Of a DNA stretch of 17,109 nt, positions 6,683 to 14,330 are shown piece after piece. The stretch lies in the NCBI RefSeq assembly GCF_039812505.1, contig NZ_JBDIAQ010000072.1, positions 1 through 17,109 on the forward strand, given 5' to 3'. The notes below the pieces were generated by a model. The model saw only the letters and a list, made by a program, of their open reading frames with translations, had not been told where the DNA came from and did no database searches. This DNA comes from Intrasporangium_A sp039812505 (GTDB lineage Bacteria > Actinomycetota > Actinomycetes > Actinomycetales > Dermatophilaceae). The position numbers were made by a program, and so were the translations under genes. The stretch's first letter is position 1, and each line of letters starts with the position of its first letter.

Positions 6683-9600
6683 GCGGCATGACCCAGGTGG
6701 CCGGCGTCGAGTGCGCGGACTGCGGAGCGACGCTTCCCGCGCAGGCCCGCTTCTGCCCGTCGTGCGGGGCCGCCCGGCCGGAGCCGCCGGCCAGTTGCCG
6801 CTCCTGCGACGCGCAGCTCCTGCCCGGCGCCAGGTACTGCCACGCCTGCGGGGCGTCCGTCGACGCGCCGCCCCCGGCCCCGCTGGCGCCCGTGGCCGAG
6901 CGGCGCGTCACCTCGGTGCTGTTCGGAGACCTGGTCGCCTTCACGACCCTGGCCGAGGCCCGCGACGCCGAGGAGACGCGCGAGCTGCTGTCGCGCTACT
7001 TCGCCGAGTGCCGCACCGTCGTCGCGCGCTACGGCGGCACCGTCGAGAAGTTCATCGGCGACGCCGTCATGGCGGTGTGGGGTGCGCCGGTCGCCCACGA
7101 GGACGACGCCTCCCGGGCCGTGCTGGCCGGGCTCGAGCTCGTCGACACGGTCGCGGCCTTCGGAGCGCGGGTCGGCGCCCCGGGCCTGGCCATGCGGGTC
7201 GGGGTGGTCAGCGGCGAGGTGGCGGTCACCGTCGGCGCGACCGGGGAGGGGATGGTGGCGGGGGACGCAGTCAACACCGCGGCCCGGGTGCAGTCGACCG
7301 CGAAGCCGGGGCAGGTCTGGGTCGACGACACCACGCGTGGGCTGACGGCCCGCACGATCGAGTACCGCGACGAGGGGGCGCACCTCCTGAAGGGGAAGGC
7401 CGACCCGGTCCGCCTCCACTCCGCCCGCGCGGTCGTCGGCGACGTCACCTCGGGGCAGCGGGCCGACGGCCTCGAGGCGCGCATGTACGGTCGGGACCGG
7501 GAGCTGCGCACGCTCAAGGAGCTCTTCCACGCGGTGGAGGAGTCCCGCCGACCGCGGCTGGTCGTCGTCGACGGCGAGCCGGGCGTCGGCAAGTCCCGGC
7601 TGGCGTGGGAGTTCGAGAAGTACGTCGACGGGCTGTCGGGCACGGTCCGGTGGCACCGCGGCCGGTGCCTCTCGTACGGCGAGGGGGTGGTGTTCTGGGC
7701 GCTGAGCGAGGCGGTGCGCACCCGCTTCGGGCTGGTCGAGGGCGACACCGGCGCCGTCGTGGACGAGCGGCTGGACACGGGCCTGGCGCGGATCGTCGCC
7801 GACGAGTCGGAGCGGGCCTGGCTGCGGCCCCGCATCGCGGTCCTGATCGGCGCCGGGGTCGAGGGCACGTACGCTCGCGAGGAGCTGTTCGCCGCCTGGT
7901 CGGCCTTCTTCGAGCGGGTCGGGGCGAGCGACCCGGTCCTGATGGTCATCGACGACGCCGAGCACGCCGACGACGCGCTGCTCGACTTCATCGAGCACCT
8001 GCTCGCCACCGCCCACGCCGCCATCTTCGTGCTCGTCCTGGCCCGCCCGGACCTGCTCGCCCGGCGGCCCGGCCTCGGGGGGCGGCGCGCGAGCGTCATC
8101 CGGCTCGACACCCTCGACGACGCCGAGATGGGGCGGCTCGTCGACGACCTCGTGGACCGGCTCCCGTCGCAGGAGCGGGACGCGCTCGTCCGTCGTGCCG
8201 AGGGCGTGCCGCTGTTCGCCATGGAGACGGTGCGCGCCCTCATCGACCGGGACCTGGTCGTTCCCAGCGAGGGCCGGTACGTCCCGGCCGAGGGCGTGCC
8301 GGTCGACCTGGACGCGGTCGGGGCGCCGGGGTCGTTGCACGCGCTGGTCGCCTCCCGGCTCGACGCCCTGCGGCCGGCCGAGCGCCGGGTCCTCACGGAC
8401 GCCAGCGTGCTCGGCAAGACGTTCACCCGGGCGAGGCTGGCCGCCCTCGCAGCCGCCCTGCCCGGCCTGCCGGCCGGAGACCTGGACGAGGCCCTGGCCG
8501 GGCTGTGCCGCAAGGAGATCCTCACCATCCAGCGCGACCCCTTCGCGGCCGCCTTCGGCCAGTACCGCTTCGTGCAGACCATCGTGCGGCAGGTCGCCTA
8601 CGCGACGCAGTCCAGGCGGGACCGCAAGCTGCGCCACCTCGCTGCGGCCGAGCACCTGTCGAGCGACCCGGACGTCGGCGACGAGCTGTCCGTCGTGCTC
8701 GCGCAGCACCTGCTCGACGCCGTGGACGCCTCGGGGTCCGCGGACCCCGACGTGCCCGAGCTGACCAGCAGGGCCACTGCGCTGCTGGAGACCGCCGCTC
8801 GGCGCGCCCTGTCCCTCGGGGCCACGGCCGAGGCGGTGCGACTGTTCGGGCGGGCCCTGGCGCACACCGACGACCCGACGGTCGGGGCCCGGCTGCACGA
8901 GGGTGCGGCTCGAGCCGCCGGCGCGACGGGTGACCACGACACGGCCATCGCGCACTCTGTGACCAGCATCCGGCTGTACGACGAGCTCGGCGACGTGGCG
9001 GGTGCCGGTCGGGCCGTCGCCCTGCAGGCCTCGGCCCTCTCCGGCCGGCGCGACAACCGCGCTGCGATCGAGGTGGCGCGGCCCCGGCTCGCCGCGCTGG
9101 AGCAGCTGCCGGGTTCGAGCGAGGTCGACACGGCGCTGGCCGACCTCTACGCGATCCTCGCCACCACCCACCTGTACCTGGGCGAGATGCCGGCGGCCCG
9201 GGCCTTCGCCGAGCGGTCGGTGCGGCTCGCCGAGGCGATGGGCGACCCGGGCCGGACGGCCCTGGCGATGGCCCAGCTGTCCATCCAGTTCTTCCTGGAC
9301 GGAGCCCGGCTGACCGGCCAGGCCATCCTCGAGGGGGCCGCCGGGCTGGCGCGGCGCCACGGAGCCACCACCGAGCTCGGCTGGGTGCTGATGAGCCTGA
9401 TCTCGGCCAGGATGGACCATGACCTGCCGGGGGCGCTCGAGGTCGGGCGCGAGGCCGTCGAGGTGAGCCGCCGCTCCGGGCACCTCCTGACGACGAACCT
9501 GACCCTGCAGAACCAGGTGTGCCTGCTCTGGACCGCCGGCCGCCTGGCAGAGGCGGCCGAGCGACTGGCCGAGCTCGGCGAGCCCGCGGCGGACGCCCGG

Positions 9601-10266
9601 GTCGGCAGCGCGCAGCACCTGCTCGCCCTCTGGCTGGACGACGCGATGGGCCGTCCCTCGACCGCTGCCTGCGGCGACGGTCCCGACCCGTTCGGCGCGA
9701 CCGACAACCAGTCCGAACGCGTCTGGAACGACGCCCTGCGGCTGGCTCGGCTCCGGGCATCCGGCGACCGGGTCGAGGCCGCCCGGTTCGCCGATGCCGC
9801 CCTGGACCGGTTGGTGCGGTTCTGTCGGCTCGACGACGACTTCATGCACCTCTGGCCGCCGATGGTCCTCGCCGCCGTCGAGGCCGGCGACGTCGCGGTC
9901 GCCGAGCGGTTGCTCGCGCCGGTGACCGGTGTGCGGCCGGGCCTGGTCAGCCCGGCGTTGCGGGCCCACGCCCTGCGCCTCCGGGGCCTGGTCGCCGCGC
10001 TGCGCGGCGACCCTGCCGGGCAGGTGGAGGCCGACCTGCGGGCCGGCGTGGTCGCGCTGCGCGACTTCGGGGCCGTGGGCTTCGCGGCCCAGGCCCAGGT
10101 GGAGCTGGCGGACTGGCTTGTCGGGCAAGGACGCCCGTCGGAGGCGTCCGAGCACTACCGGTCGGCCCTGGCGACCTTCGAGCGCATCGGGGCGCTCGGG
10201 TGGCGTTCCCGTCTCGAGCAGCGGGTCGCGGGTGGGGTGCAGGTGGCGGAAACCGCCCCGGGGTGA
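6679..10266 (+). CDS. Class III adenylate cyclase with zinc ribbons, AAA/STAND ATPase and TPR-like tail
   Basis: 1195 residues. Domains in order: a double zinc ribbon (Cys 12/15/26/29 and 40/43/54/57); a class III cyclase domain (about 74-235) with every catalytic residue (metal-binding Asp84 and Asp128, adenine-selecting Lys124 and Asp196, transition-state Asn199 and Arg203); an ATPase module starting MYGRDREL, with Walker A GEPGVGKS (299-306) and Walker B VLMVIDD (420-426); then a long helical tail from about 680, probably TPR repeats. The Lys/Asp pair predicts cAMP rather than cGMP. There is no membrane segment or terminal LuxR helix-turn-helix, so it is likely a cytosolic sensor-cyclase. 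The GTG at 6679 overlaps the methyltransferase stop; an ATG at 6688 is an alternative start. A cAMP-binding domain gene follows. Confidence 0.93.
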   Translation: MSGMTQVAGVECADCGATLPAQARFCPSCGAARPEPPASCRSCDAQLLPGARYCHACGASVDAPPPAPLAPVAERRVTSVLFGDLVAFTTLAEARDAEETRELLSRYFAECRTVVARYGGTVEKFIGDAVMAVWGAPVAHEDDASRAVLAGLELVDTVAAFGARVGAPGLAMRVGVVSGEVAVTVGATGEGMVAGDAVNTAARVQSTAKPGQVWVDDTTRGLTARTIEYRDEGAHLLKGKADPVRLHSARAVVGDVTSGQRADGLEARMYGRDRELRTLKELFHAVEESRRPRLVVVDGEPGVGKSRLAWEFEKYVDGLSGTVRWHRGRCLSYGEGVVFWALSEAVRTRFGLVEGDTGAVVDERLDTGLARIVADESERAWLRPRIAVLIGAGVEGTYAREELFAAWSAFFERVGASDPVLMVIDDAEHADDALLDFIEHLLATAHAAIFVLVLARPDLLARRPGLGGRRASVIRLDTLDDAEMGRLVDDLVDRLPSQERDALVRRAEGVPLFAMETVRALIDRDLVVPSEGRYVPAEGVPVDLDAVGAPGSLHALVASRLDALRPAERRVLTDASVLGKTFTRARLAALAAALPGLPAGDLDEALAGLCRKEILTIQRDPFAAAFGQYRFVQTIVRQVAYATQSRRDRKLRHLAAAEHLSSDPDVGDELSVVLAQHLLDAVDASGSADPDVPELTSRATALLETAARRALSLGATAEAVRLFGRALAHTDDPTVGARLHEGAARAAGATGDHDTAIAHSVTSIRLYDELGDVAGAGRAVALQASALSGRRDNRAAIEVARPRLAALEQLPGSSEVDTALADLYAILATTHLYLGEMPAARAFAERSVRLAEAMGDPGRTALAMAQLSIQFFLDGARLTGQAILEGAAGLARRHGATTELGWVLMSLISARMDHDLPGALEVGREAVEVSRRSGHLLTTNLTLQNQVCLLWTAGRLAEAAERLAELGEPAADARVGSAQHLLALWLDDAMGRPSTAACGDGPDPFGATDNQSERVWNDALRLARLRASGDRVEAARFADAALDRLVRFCRLDDDFMHLWPPMVLAAVEAGDVAVAERLLAPVTGVRPGLVSPALRAHALRLRGLVAALRGDPAGQVEADLRAGVVALRDFGAVGFAAQAQVELADWLVGQGRPSEASEHYRSALATFERIGALGWRSRLEQRVAGGVQVAETAPG

Positions 10267-10293
10267 CCCATACCGCGCACGGGCCGCCGCTGC

Positions 10294-10299
10294 TACGTT
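10294..10299 (+). promoter_or_regulatory. Possible -10 for the cNMP-binding protein gene
   Basis: TACGTT fits TANNNT and would give a leader of about 39 nt, which includes the strong ribosome site at 10333-10340. It suggests that the gene can be transcribed apart from the cyclase. Confidence 0.4.
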
Positions 10300-10332
10300 C
10301 GTCAGCACAGTCCTGCACCCCGCGATTGCCGC

Positions 10333-10340
10333 GAAGGAGG
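10333..10340 (+). promoter_or_regulatory. Strong ribosome binding site
   Basis: GAAGGAGG lies 4 nt before the GTG at 10345 and decides that start codon. It is one of the few full Shine-Dalgarno sequences in the window. Confidence 0.75.
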
Positions 10341-10344
10341 CCTC

Positions 10345-10758
10345 GTGAACCTCAAGGAGTCGCTGAGGCGCGTCAACCTCTTCGAGCACCTCCCGCCGGA
10401 GCTGGTCGACCAGATCATCGACCGGGGCTCGACCCGGAGAGTGTCCGCGGGTGCGGTGCTGGCCGAGCAGGGCGCCCGCGACGCCGGCCTCCAGCTCCTG
10501 CTCGAAGGCTCCGCCACCGTGCATGTCAACGACCAGCAGGTCGGCTCGCTGGGCGCGGGCGACTACTTCGGTGAGATGTCGCTGCTCGACGAGTCGACCC
10601 GGACGGCAACCGTCGTGGCCGGTCCGGACGGTGCGACGAGCTTCATGGTCTCGCCGCTCAGCTTCGACGAGCTGCTGGACCGCCAGCCGGAGATCGCCCG
10701 GCTGCTGCTGAAGGTGCTCACCGCACGGATCCGCCGGCTCGAGTCCGGCTCCGCCTGA
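10345..10758 (+). CDS. Stand-alone cyclic nucleotide-binding domain protein
   Basis: 137 residues, essentially one cNMP-binding beta-roll. The phosphate-binding cassette is intact: Gly76-Glu77-Met78-Ser79 and Arg86-Thr87-Ala88. In E. coli CRP the equivalent Gly-Glu-Leu and Arg-Thr/Ser contact the ribose and cyclic phosphate. After the domain there is only one helix (LLLKVLTARIRRLE) and no DNA-binding domain, so it is not a CRP-type transcription factor on its own. It starts at a GTG behind a strong ribosome site, 78 nt after the adenylate cyclase stop. It probably senses the cAMP made by that enzyme and acts on an unknown partner; that link is inferred from position. Confidence 0.88.
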   Translation: MNLKESLRRVNLFEHLPPELVDQIIDRGSTRRVSAGAVLAEQGARDAGLQLLLEGSATVHVNDQQVGSLGAGDYFGEMSLLDESTRTATVVAGPDGATSFMVSPLSFDELLDRQPEIARLLLKVLTARIRRLESGSA

Positions 10759-10760
10759 CG

Positions 10761-10807
10761 CCCCACGCGGAGGAGCACGAGCCGGCCTGCCCGTGCCGGC
10801 CGTGGGG
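10761..10807. terminator. Two-part hairpin after the cNMP-binding protein gene
   Basis: An inner GCCGGC stem (10781-10786 with 10795-10800) is stacked on an outer CCCCACG/CGTGGGG stem (10761-10767 with 10801-10807), with a 13-nt unpaired stretch on the left side. It begins 2 nt after the stop codon. The rest of the gap to 10980 shows no gene or clear signal. It is a plausible terminator. Confidence 0.4.
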
Positions 10808-10980
10808 ATCGTCGCCTTCGTTCGGATGACCCCACCCCGGGCGGTCCGTTGTTGCCGGTCCGGCGCCGGGCTGACCCTCGTTGGGTTCGGGACCCGTCGC
10901 GACGGCGGCGGGGTGGCATGCTCGCCCTGGGCCTGCTCACCGCGTCGGACGCTGTGGCCGCCGGCTCCTCGGCGAGGGCG

Positions 10981-11688
10981 TCACGGTCGTGCCTGGTCGA
11001 CCGTGCGGCTCGTGATGTCGGCGATGTCGATGATCATGATCCGGTGGTCCTCGTCGAGCAGGCGCAGGAACCCGGGCTCGACGCTGAGGACGTGGCCGGT
11101 GAGCGTCCCGTCCTTGGTGACGATGGTCTCGTGCGAGCTCCAGGGCGTGTCGATGAAGGTCGCCATCGCCAGGACGGCGACCCCCGCAACGGCCCACATC
11201 CGCCGGAGAGCCACGCGCACTGCCTCGTGGCCGGTTCCGAGCCGGCCGGCCGTGCGGGCGATGGCCAGCAGCACCGTGATCCCCGCCGCCCCCGCGAAGG
11301 GCCACCACGTGCCGAAGGTGAGCAGCAGCGTCGTGCCGACCGCAAGCAGGGTCGCGATGAGCAGAACCGTGGTGATCGCGAAGCGCGGCACGCCGCCCAC
11401 CGGCCAGACGGCGCGGACCAGTGACAGGGGCAGGAGCAGGGCGACGAGGTATCCGGTGATGTCCGGACGAGCGAGCAACGTGCCGAAGCCGATCGGCACG
11501 AGGTCGGTGAAGTTGAAGGTGTCGGCGATCGCTCCGGCCGTGTCCCAGTCGTAGTGGGCCACCGCGAGCAACCGGAGCAGGAGGAACAGCACGGAGGCGC
11601 TCGCGGTGACGCCGATGGTGCGGACCGTCATGACGGACGCGCGTTCCTCCTCCTCGTCGACGGGAGTGGTCGCCGGAGCGTCAGTCAT
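10981..11688 (-). CDS. Membrane protein of unknown function
   Basis: 235 residues. A short acidic cytoplasmic N-terminus is followed by about five hydrophobic segments (roughly 25-46, 76-94, 103-125, 127-145 and 163-180). The last about 55 residues are hydrophilic and look beta-rich, with GHVLSVEPGFLRLLDEDHR and IADITSRTV; topology suggests this tail may be outside the membrane. I recognise no family. It lies 51 nt downstream of nadC on the same strand but has its own -10, so it need not belong to NAD synthesis. It converges with the cNMP-binding protein gene. Confidence 0.72.
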   Translation of the reverse strand: MTDAPATTPVDEEEERASVMTVRTIGVTASASVLFLLLRLLAVAHYDWDTAGAIADTFNFTDLVPIGFGTLLARPDITGYLVALLLPLSLVRAVWPVGGVPRFAITTVLLIATLLAVGTTLLLTFGTWWPFAGAAGITVLLAIARTAGRLGTGHEAVRVALRRMWAVAGVAVLAMATFIDTPWSSHETIVTKDGTLTGHVLSVEPGFLRLLDEDHRIMIIDIADITSRTVDQARP

Positions 11689-11694
11689 GTCGCG

Positions 11695-11700
11695 ATCTTG
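11695..11700 (-). promoter_or_regulatory. Possible -10 of the membrane protein gene
   Basis: On the minus strand CAAGAT ends 6 nt before the ATG at 11688 and there is no ribosome site, which fits a leaderless message starting in the nadC downstream gap. Confidence 0.4.
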
Positions 11701-11739
11701 GCACGCGCAGTGATCCCGGGAAGGGCCGGACGCGCGCCG

Positions 11740-12594
11740 TCAGTCCTCGACGTGGTCGAGACCCAGGTCGAGCGTGCGTGCGCTGTGGGTGATCCAGCCG
11801 GCCGAGATGAGGTCGACGCCGGCCTCGGCCAGCGCCGGTGCGGTCGCGGGGGTCACCTGACCGGACGCCTCGGTGACCATGCGCCCGGCGACGAGCCGTA
11901 CGGCCTCGGCGGTGGTGTCCGGCGTCATGTTGTCGAGCAGCACCGCGTCGACCGGGTCGGCGAGCAGCTCCTCGAGCTGGGCCAGGCTGTCCACCTCGAC
12001 CTCGACCGACACGAGGTGGCCGACGCTGGCCCGGACCCGTTTCACGGCCTCGGTGACCGACCCGGCGACGGCGATGTGGTTGTCCTTGACGAGCACCGCG
12101 TCGTCGAGGCCGTAGCGGTGGTTGGCGCCGCCGCCGGCGCGGACGGCATACTTCTCGACCGCCCGCAGGCCGGGAGTCGTCTTGCGCGTGCAGCAGATCC
12201 GCGCCTTCGTGTGGGCGACCGCGTCGACGAGCGTGGCCGTGGCCGTGGCGACCCCGGACAGGTGGCCGAGGAAGTTGAGGGCCACCCGCTCGGCGGTCAG
12301 CAGCGAGCGGGCCGGGCCCTCGACCCGGGCGATCTCCTCGTCGGGGTGCACGCGCGTGCCGTCGTCGACGGCGGTGGTGAACTCGACCCTCGGGTCGAAC
12401 GAGGTGAACGCCAGCCGGGCCAGGTCGAGCCCCGCGACCGTGCCCGGCTGCCGTGCGGTGATGACGAAGCCGTCGTGCGCGTCCGCCGGGACGATCGCGT
12501 TCGAGGTGAGGTCGCCGGCCCGGCCGAGGTCCTCGAGCAGGGCGGTCTCGACGAGCGGTCTCAGGACGAGCTCGGGGAGCGGGTTGGGGATCAT
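11740..12594 (-). CDS. nadC: Nicotinate-nucleotide pyrophosphorylase (quinolinate phosphoribosyltransferase)
   Basis: 284 residues, normal length. It converts quinolinate and PRPP to nicotinate mononucleotide, the third step of de novo NAD synthesis. Family motifs seen: EDLGRAGDLTS near the N-terminus, ERVALNFLGHLSGVAT, the central CTRKTTPGLRAVEKYAV with its basic substrate-binding residues, GGGANHRYGLDDAVLVKDNH, EVEVDSL, LLDNM, and SAGWITHSA near the C-terminus. The ATG at 12594 overlaps the nadB stop as ATGA. The frame is open further upstream within nadB, but the MIPNPLPELVL start fits the family. Confidence 0.96.
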   Translation of the reverse strand: MIPNPLPELVLRPLVETALLEDLGRAGDLTSNAIVPADAHDGFVITARQPGTVAGLDLARLAFTSFDPRVEFTTAVDDGTRVHPDEEIARVEGPARSLLTAERVALNFLGHLSGVATATATLVDAVAHTKARICCTRKTTPGLRAVEKYAVRAGGGANHRYGLDDAVLVKDNHIAVAGSVTEAVKRVRASVGHLVSVEVEVDSLAQLEELLADPVDAVLLDNMTPDTTAEAVRLVAGRMVTEASGQVTPATAPALAEAGVDLISAGWITHSARTLDLGLDHVED

Positions 12595-14330
12595 CGCGCG
12601 GCTCCTGCGGACACGAGGTGGGCGGACCGAGACGCTGCGGCCGGCGCCGCGGTGGGCAGGACATCGGCGAGCAGGACCGTGGTGTGCCGGGCCATCTCGT
12701 CGGCGTCGGGGTGGTCGAGGCGGGTGTGCCCGCCGCGGCTCTCCTGCCGCAGGGCGGCGCAGTGCGTGACGAGGAGTGCCACGAGGGTGGTGTCGTCGAC
12801 GTCCGTGTCTTCGACGTCCGTGTCGTCGACCTGCCCGGGGTCGGTCGCCAGCGCCGCACGCAGAGTCGCCGTGCGAAGCCAAGCCTCGGCCACCGCGAGG
12901 TCGGGGCCGTTGCGCAGGATCCCGACCGCACCGGTCATGAGCCCCCGCACCTCATCGAGGGTGCACCTTTCCTCATCGAGCGTGCAGCAATCCTGTTCGA
13001 CAGTGCAGCCTTCTTGATCGAGAGTGCACGGTCGATCCGGAGTCGCGCACTGTCGATCCGAAGTCGCGCACTGTCGATCCGAAGTCGCGCAGCTTTCCCG
13101 CTCGAGAGTGCCGTAATCCTGATCGAGAGCGCAGCAGTCCTGGTCGGCGAGGTCCTCGGCGACCCAGCCGCCGCAGACGACGGCCTCGAGCAGGGAGTTG
13201 CTGGCCAGCCGGTTGGCGCCGTGCAGCCCGGTGCTGGACACCTCGCCGACGGCCCAGAGGCCCGGGACGGTGGTGCGGCCGTGCAGGTCGACCGTGACCC
13301 CGCCGCACTGGTAGTGCGCTGCCGGCCGGACCGGGATGAGCTGCGTCGCCGGGTCGACCCCGGCCGCCAGGCAGGCGCCGGCCACCGTCGGGAACCTCTC
13401 GGCGAACCGGTCGCCCAGCGCCTGCCGGGCGTCGAGGAAGACCTGCTCGCCGCGGGAGGCCGTCTGCCACACGACCCGGGCCACGACGTCACGGGCTGCC
13501 AGCGGGTCGTCGGTCAGCGGCCGGCCGGAGCCGTCGACGATCAGCGCGCCGGCCCCGCGCACCGCCTCGCTGACCAGCGGCATCGGGTCGCGACCGACGT
13601 CGAGCGCGGTCGGGTGGAACTGGACCATCTCCAGGTCGCGCAGCTCGGCGCCGGCCCGGGCGGCCATGGCGAGGCCCTGGCCCCGGGACCCCGACGGGTT
13701 GGTCGTGTGCTGCCACAGCTGACCGGAGCCGCCGGTGGCGAGCACGACCCGGTCGGTGGCCAGCCGCCGGACGTGCCCGGCCTGCTCGACGACGACCCCG
13801 ACCACGCGACCCGCGTCGAGCACGAGTCGCCGGGCGAGGGCGCCCTCGAGCACCGTGATCGACGGGGTGTGTCGTACGGCCTCGACGACGGCGCGCATGA
13901 TCTCGGCTCCGGTGCCGTCGCCGGCGGCGTGCACGATGCGGCGGCGCGAGTGCGCACCCTCGAGACCGAGCCGGAGGCGCCCGTCCGGGCCACGATCGAA
14001 GCGGGCCCCCAGGCCGGCCAACCACATGACGGCGCCGGGCGCGGCGGCCGTGATGCGCGCGACGACATGGGGCTCGCACAGCCCGGCTCCGGCCGCCAGG
14101 GTGTCCGCGGCGTGCAGCTCGAGCGAGTCGTCGTCGCCGAGCGCGGCGGCGATCCCGCCCTGCGCCCACCCGCTGGCGGCGCCCCGGCCGAGCGGCCCGG
14201 AAGACACCACGAGCACCGGGTGGGGGGCCAGCCGGAGCGCGGTCACCAGTCCGCCCAGCCCGGCCCCGATGACGACCGGGGCTGTCCGGGCACCCACCGG
14301 GTGCGGTGAGGGAAAGGGGGTGGGCGTCAT
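12591..14330 (-). CDS. nadB: L-aspartate oxidase with a Cys-rich tandem repeat insertion
   Basis: 579 residues. This flavoenzyme oxidises L-aspartate to iminoaspartate, the substrate of NadA. Features: FAD-binding VVIGAGLGG (19-27); EGAHSRRRIVHAAGDGTG; ATGGSGQLW; the active-site region with His339 in HYQCGG; GEVSSTGLHGANRLASNS with Arg374; and a C-terminal helical domain beginning near LMTGAVGILRN. The His-to-Arg distance of 35 equals that of E. coli His351/Arg386. Residues 398-460, between the flavin domain and the helical domain, are nine heptapeptide repeats with ten cysteines (see repeat entry). From the active-site Arg to the end it is about 50 residues longer than E. coli NadB (540 residues). 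The ATG at 14330 overlaps the nadA stop as ATGA. Confidence 0.95.
   Translation of the reverse strand: MTPTPFPSPHPVGARTAPVVIGAGLGGLVTALRLAPHPVLVVSSGPLGRGAASGWAQGGIAAALGDDDSLELHAADTLAAGAGLCEPHVVARITAAAPGAVMWLAGLGARFDRGPDGRLRLGLEGAHSRRRIVHAAGDGTGAEIMRAVVEAVRHTPSITVLEGALARRLVLDAGRVVGVVVEQAGHVRRLATDRVVLATGGSGQLWQHTTNPSGSRGQGLAMAARAGAELRDLEMVQFHPTALDVGRDPMPLVSEAVRGAGALIVDGSGRPLTDDPLAARDVVARVVWQTASRGEQVFLDARQALGDRFAERFPTVAGACLAAGVDPATQLIPVRPAAHYQCGGVTVDLHGRTTVPGLWAVGEVSSTGLHGANRLASNSLLEAVVCGGWVAEDLADQDCCALDQDYGTLERESCATSDRQCATSDRQCATPDRPCTLDQEGCTVEQDCCTLDEERCTLDEVRGLMTGAVGILRNGPDLAVAEAWLRTATLRAALATDPGQVDDTDVEDTDVDDTTLVALLVTHCAALRQESRGGHTRLDHPDADEMARHTTVLLADVLPTAAPAAASRSAHLVSAGAAR
12792..12830. repeat. 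15-bp tandem repeat in the 3' part of nadB
   Basis: About 2.6 copies of GTCGTCGACGTCCGT (plus strand) encode an acidic DDTDV/EDTDV run in the C-terminal helical domain of NadB. The period is a multiple of three, so the frame is kept. Confidence 0.7.
12951..13139. repeat. Nine 21-bp tandem repeats inside nadB
   Basis: Nine contiguous units of exactly 21 bp start at 12951, 12972, 12993, 13014, 13035, 13056, 13077, 13098 and 13119. Adjacent units 13035 and 13056 differ at one base; outer units are more diverged. On the nadB strand each unit encodes one heptapeptide such as DCCALDQ, RQCATSD or ERCTLDE, with Cys at position 3 in eight of nine units and ten Cys in total. Flanking nadB sequence is not repetitive. 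There are no spacers, so it is not CRISPR. The unit length preserves the frame whatever the copy number. Confidence 0.92.

Noticed and set aside
6412..10524. A 1370-codon open frame on the minus strand opposite the adenylate cyclase
   Set aside because: Its translation is low-complexity Gly/Arg/Pro/Glu sequence with no motifs and it mirrors a complete, motif-rich cyclase. High-GC codon bias keeps antisense frames open.
12951..13139. CRISPR array
   Set aside because: The 21-bp units are contiguous without spacers and keep the nadB reading frame, so they are a coding tandem repeat.
11554..14309. Long plus-strand open frames opposite nadC and nadB
   Set aside because: They run antisense to clear nad genes and show only compositionally biased sequence.
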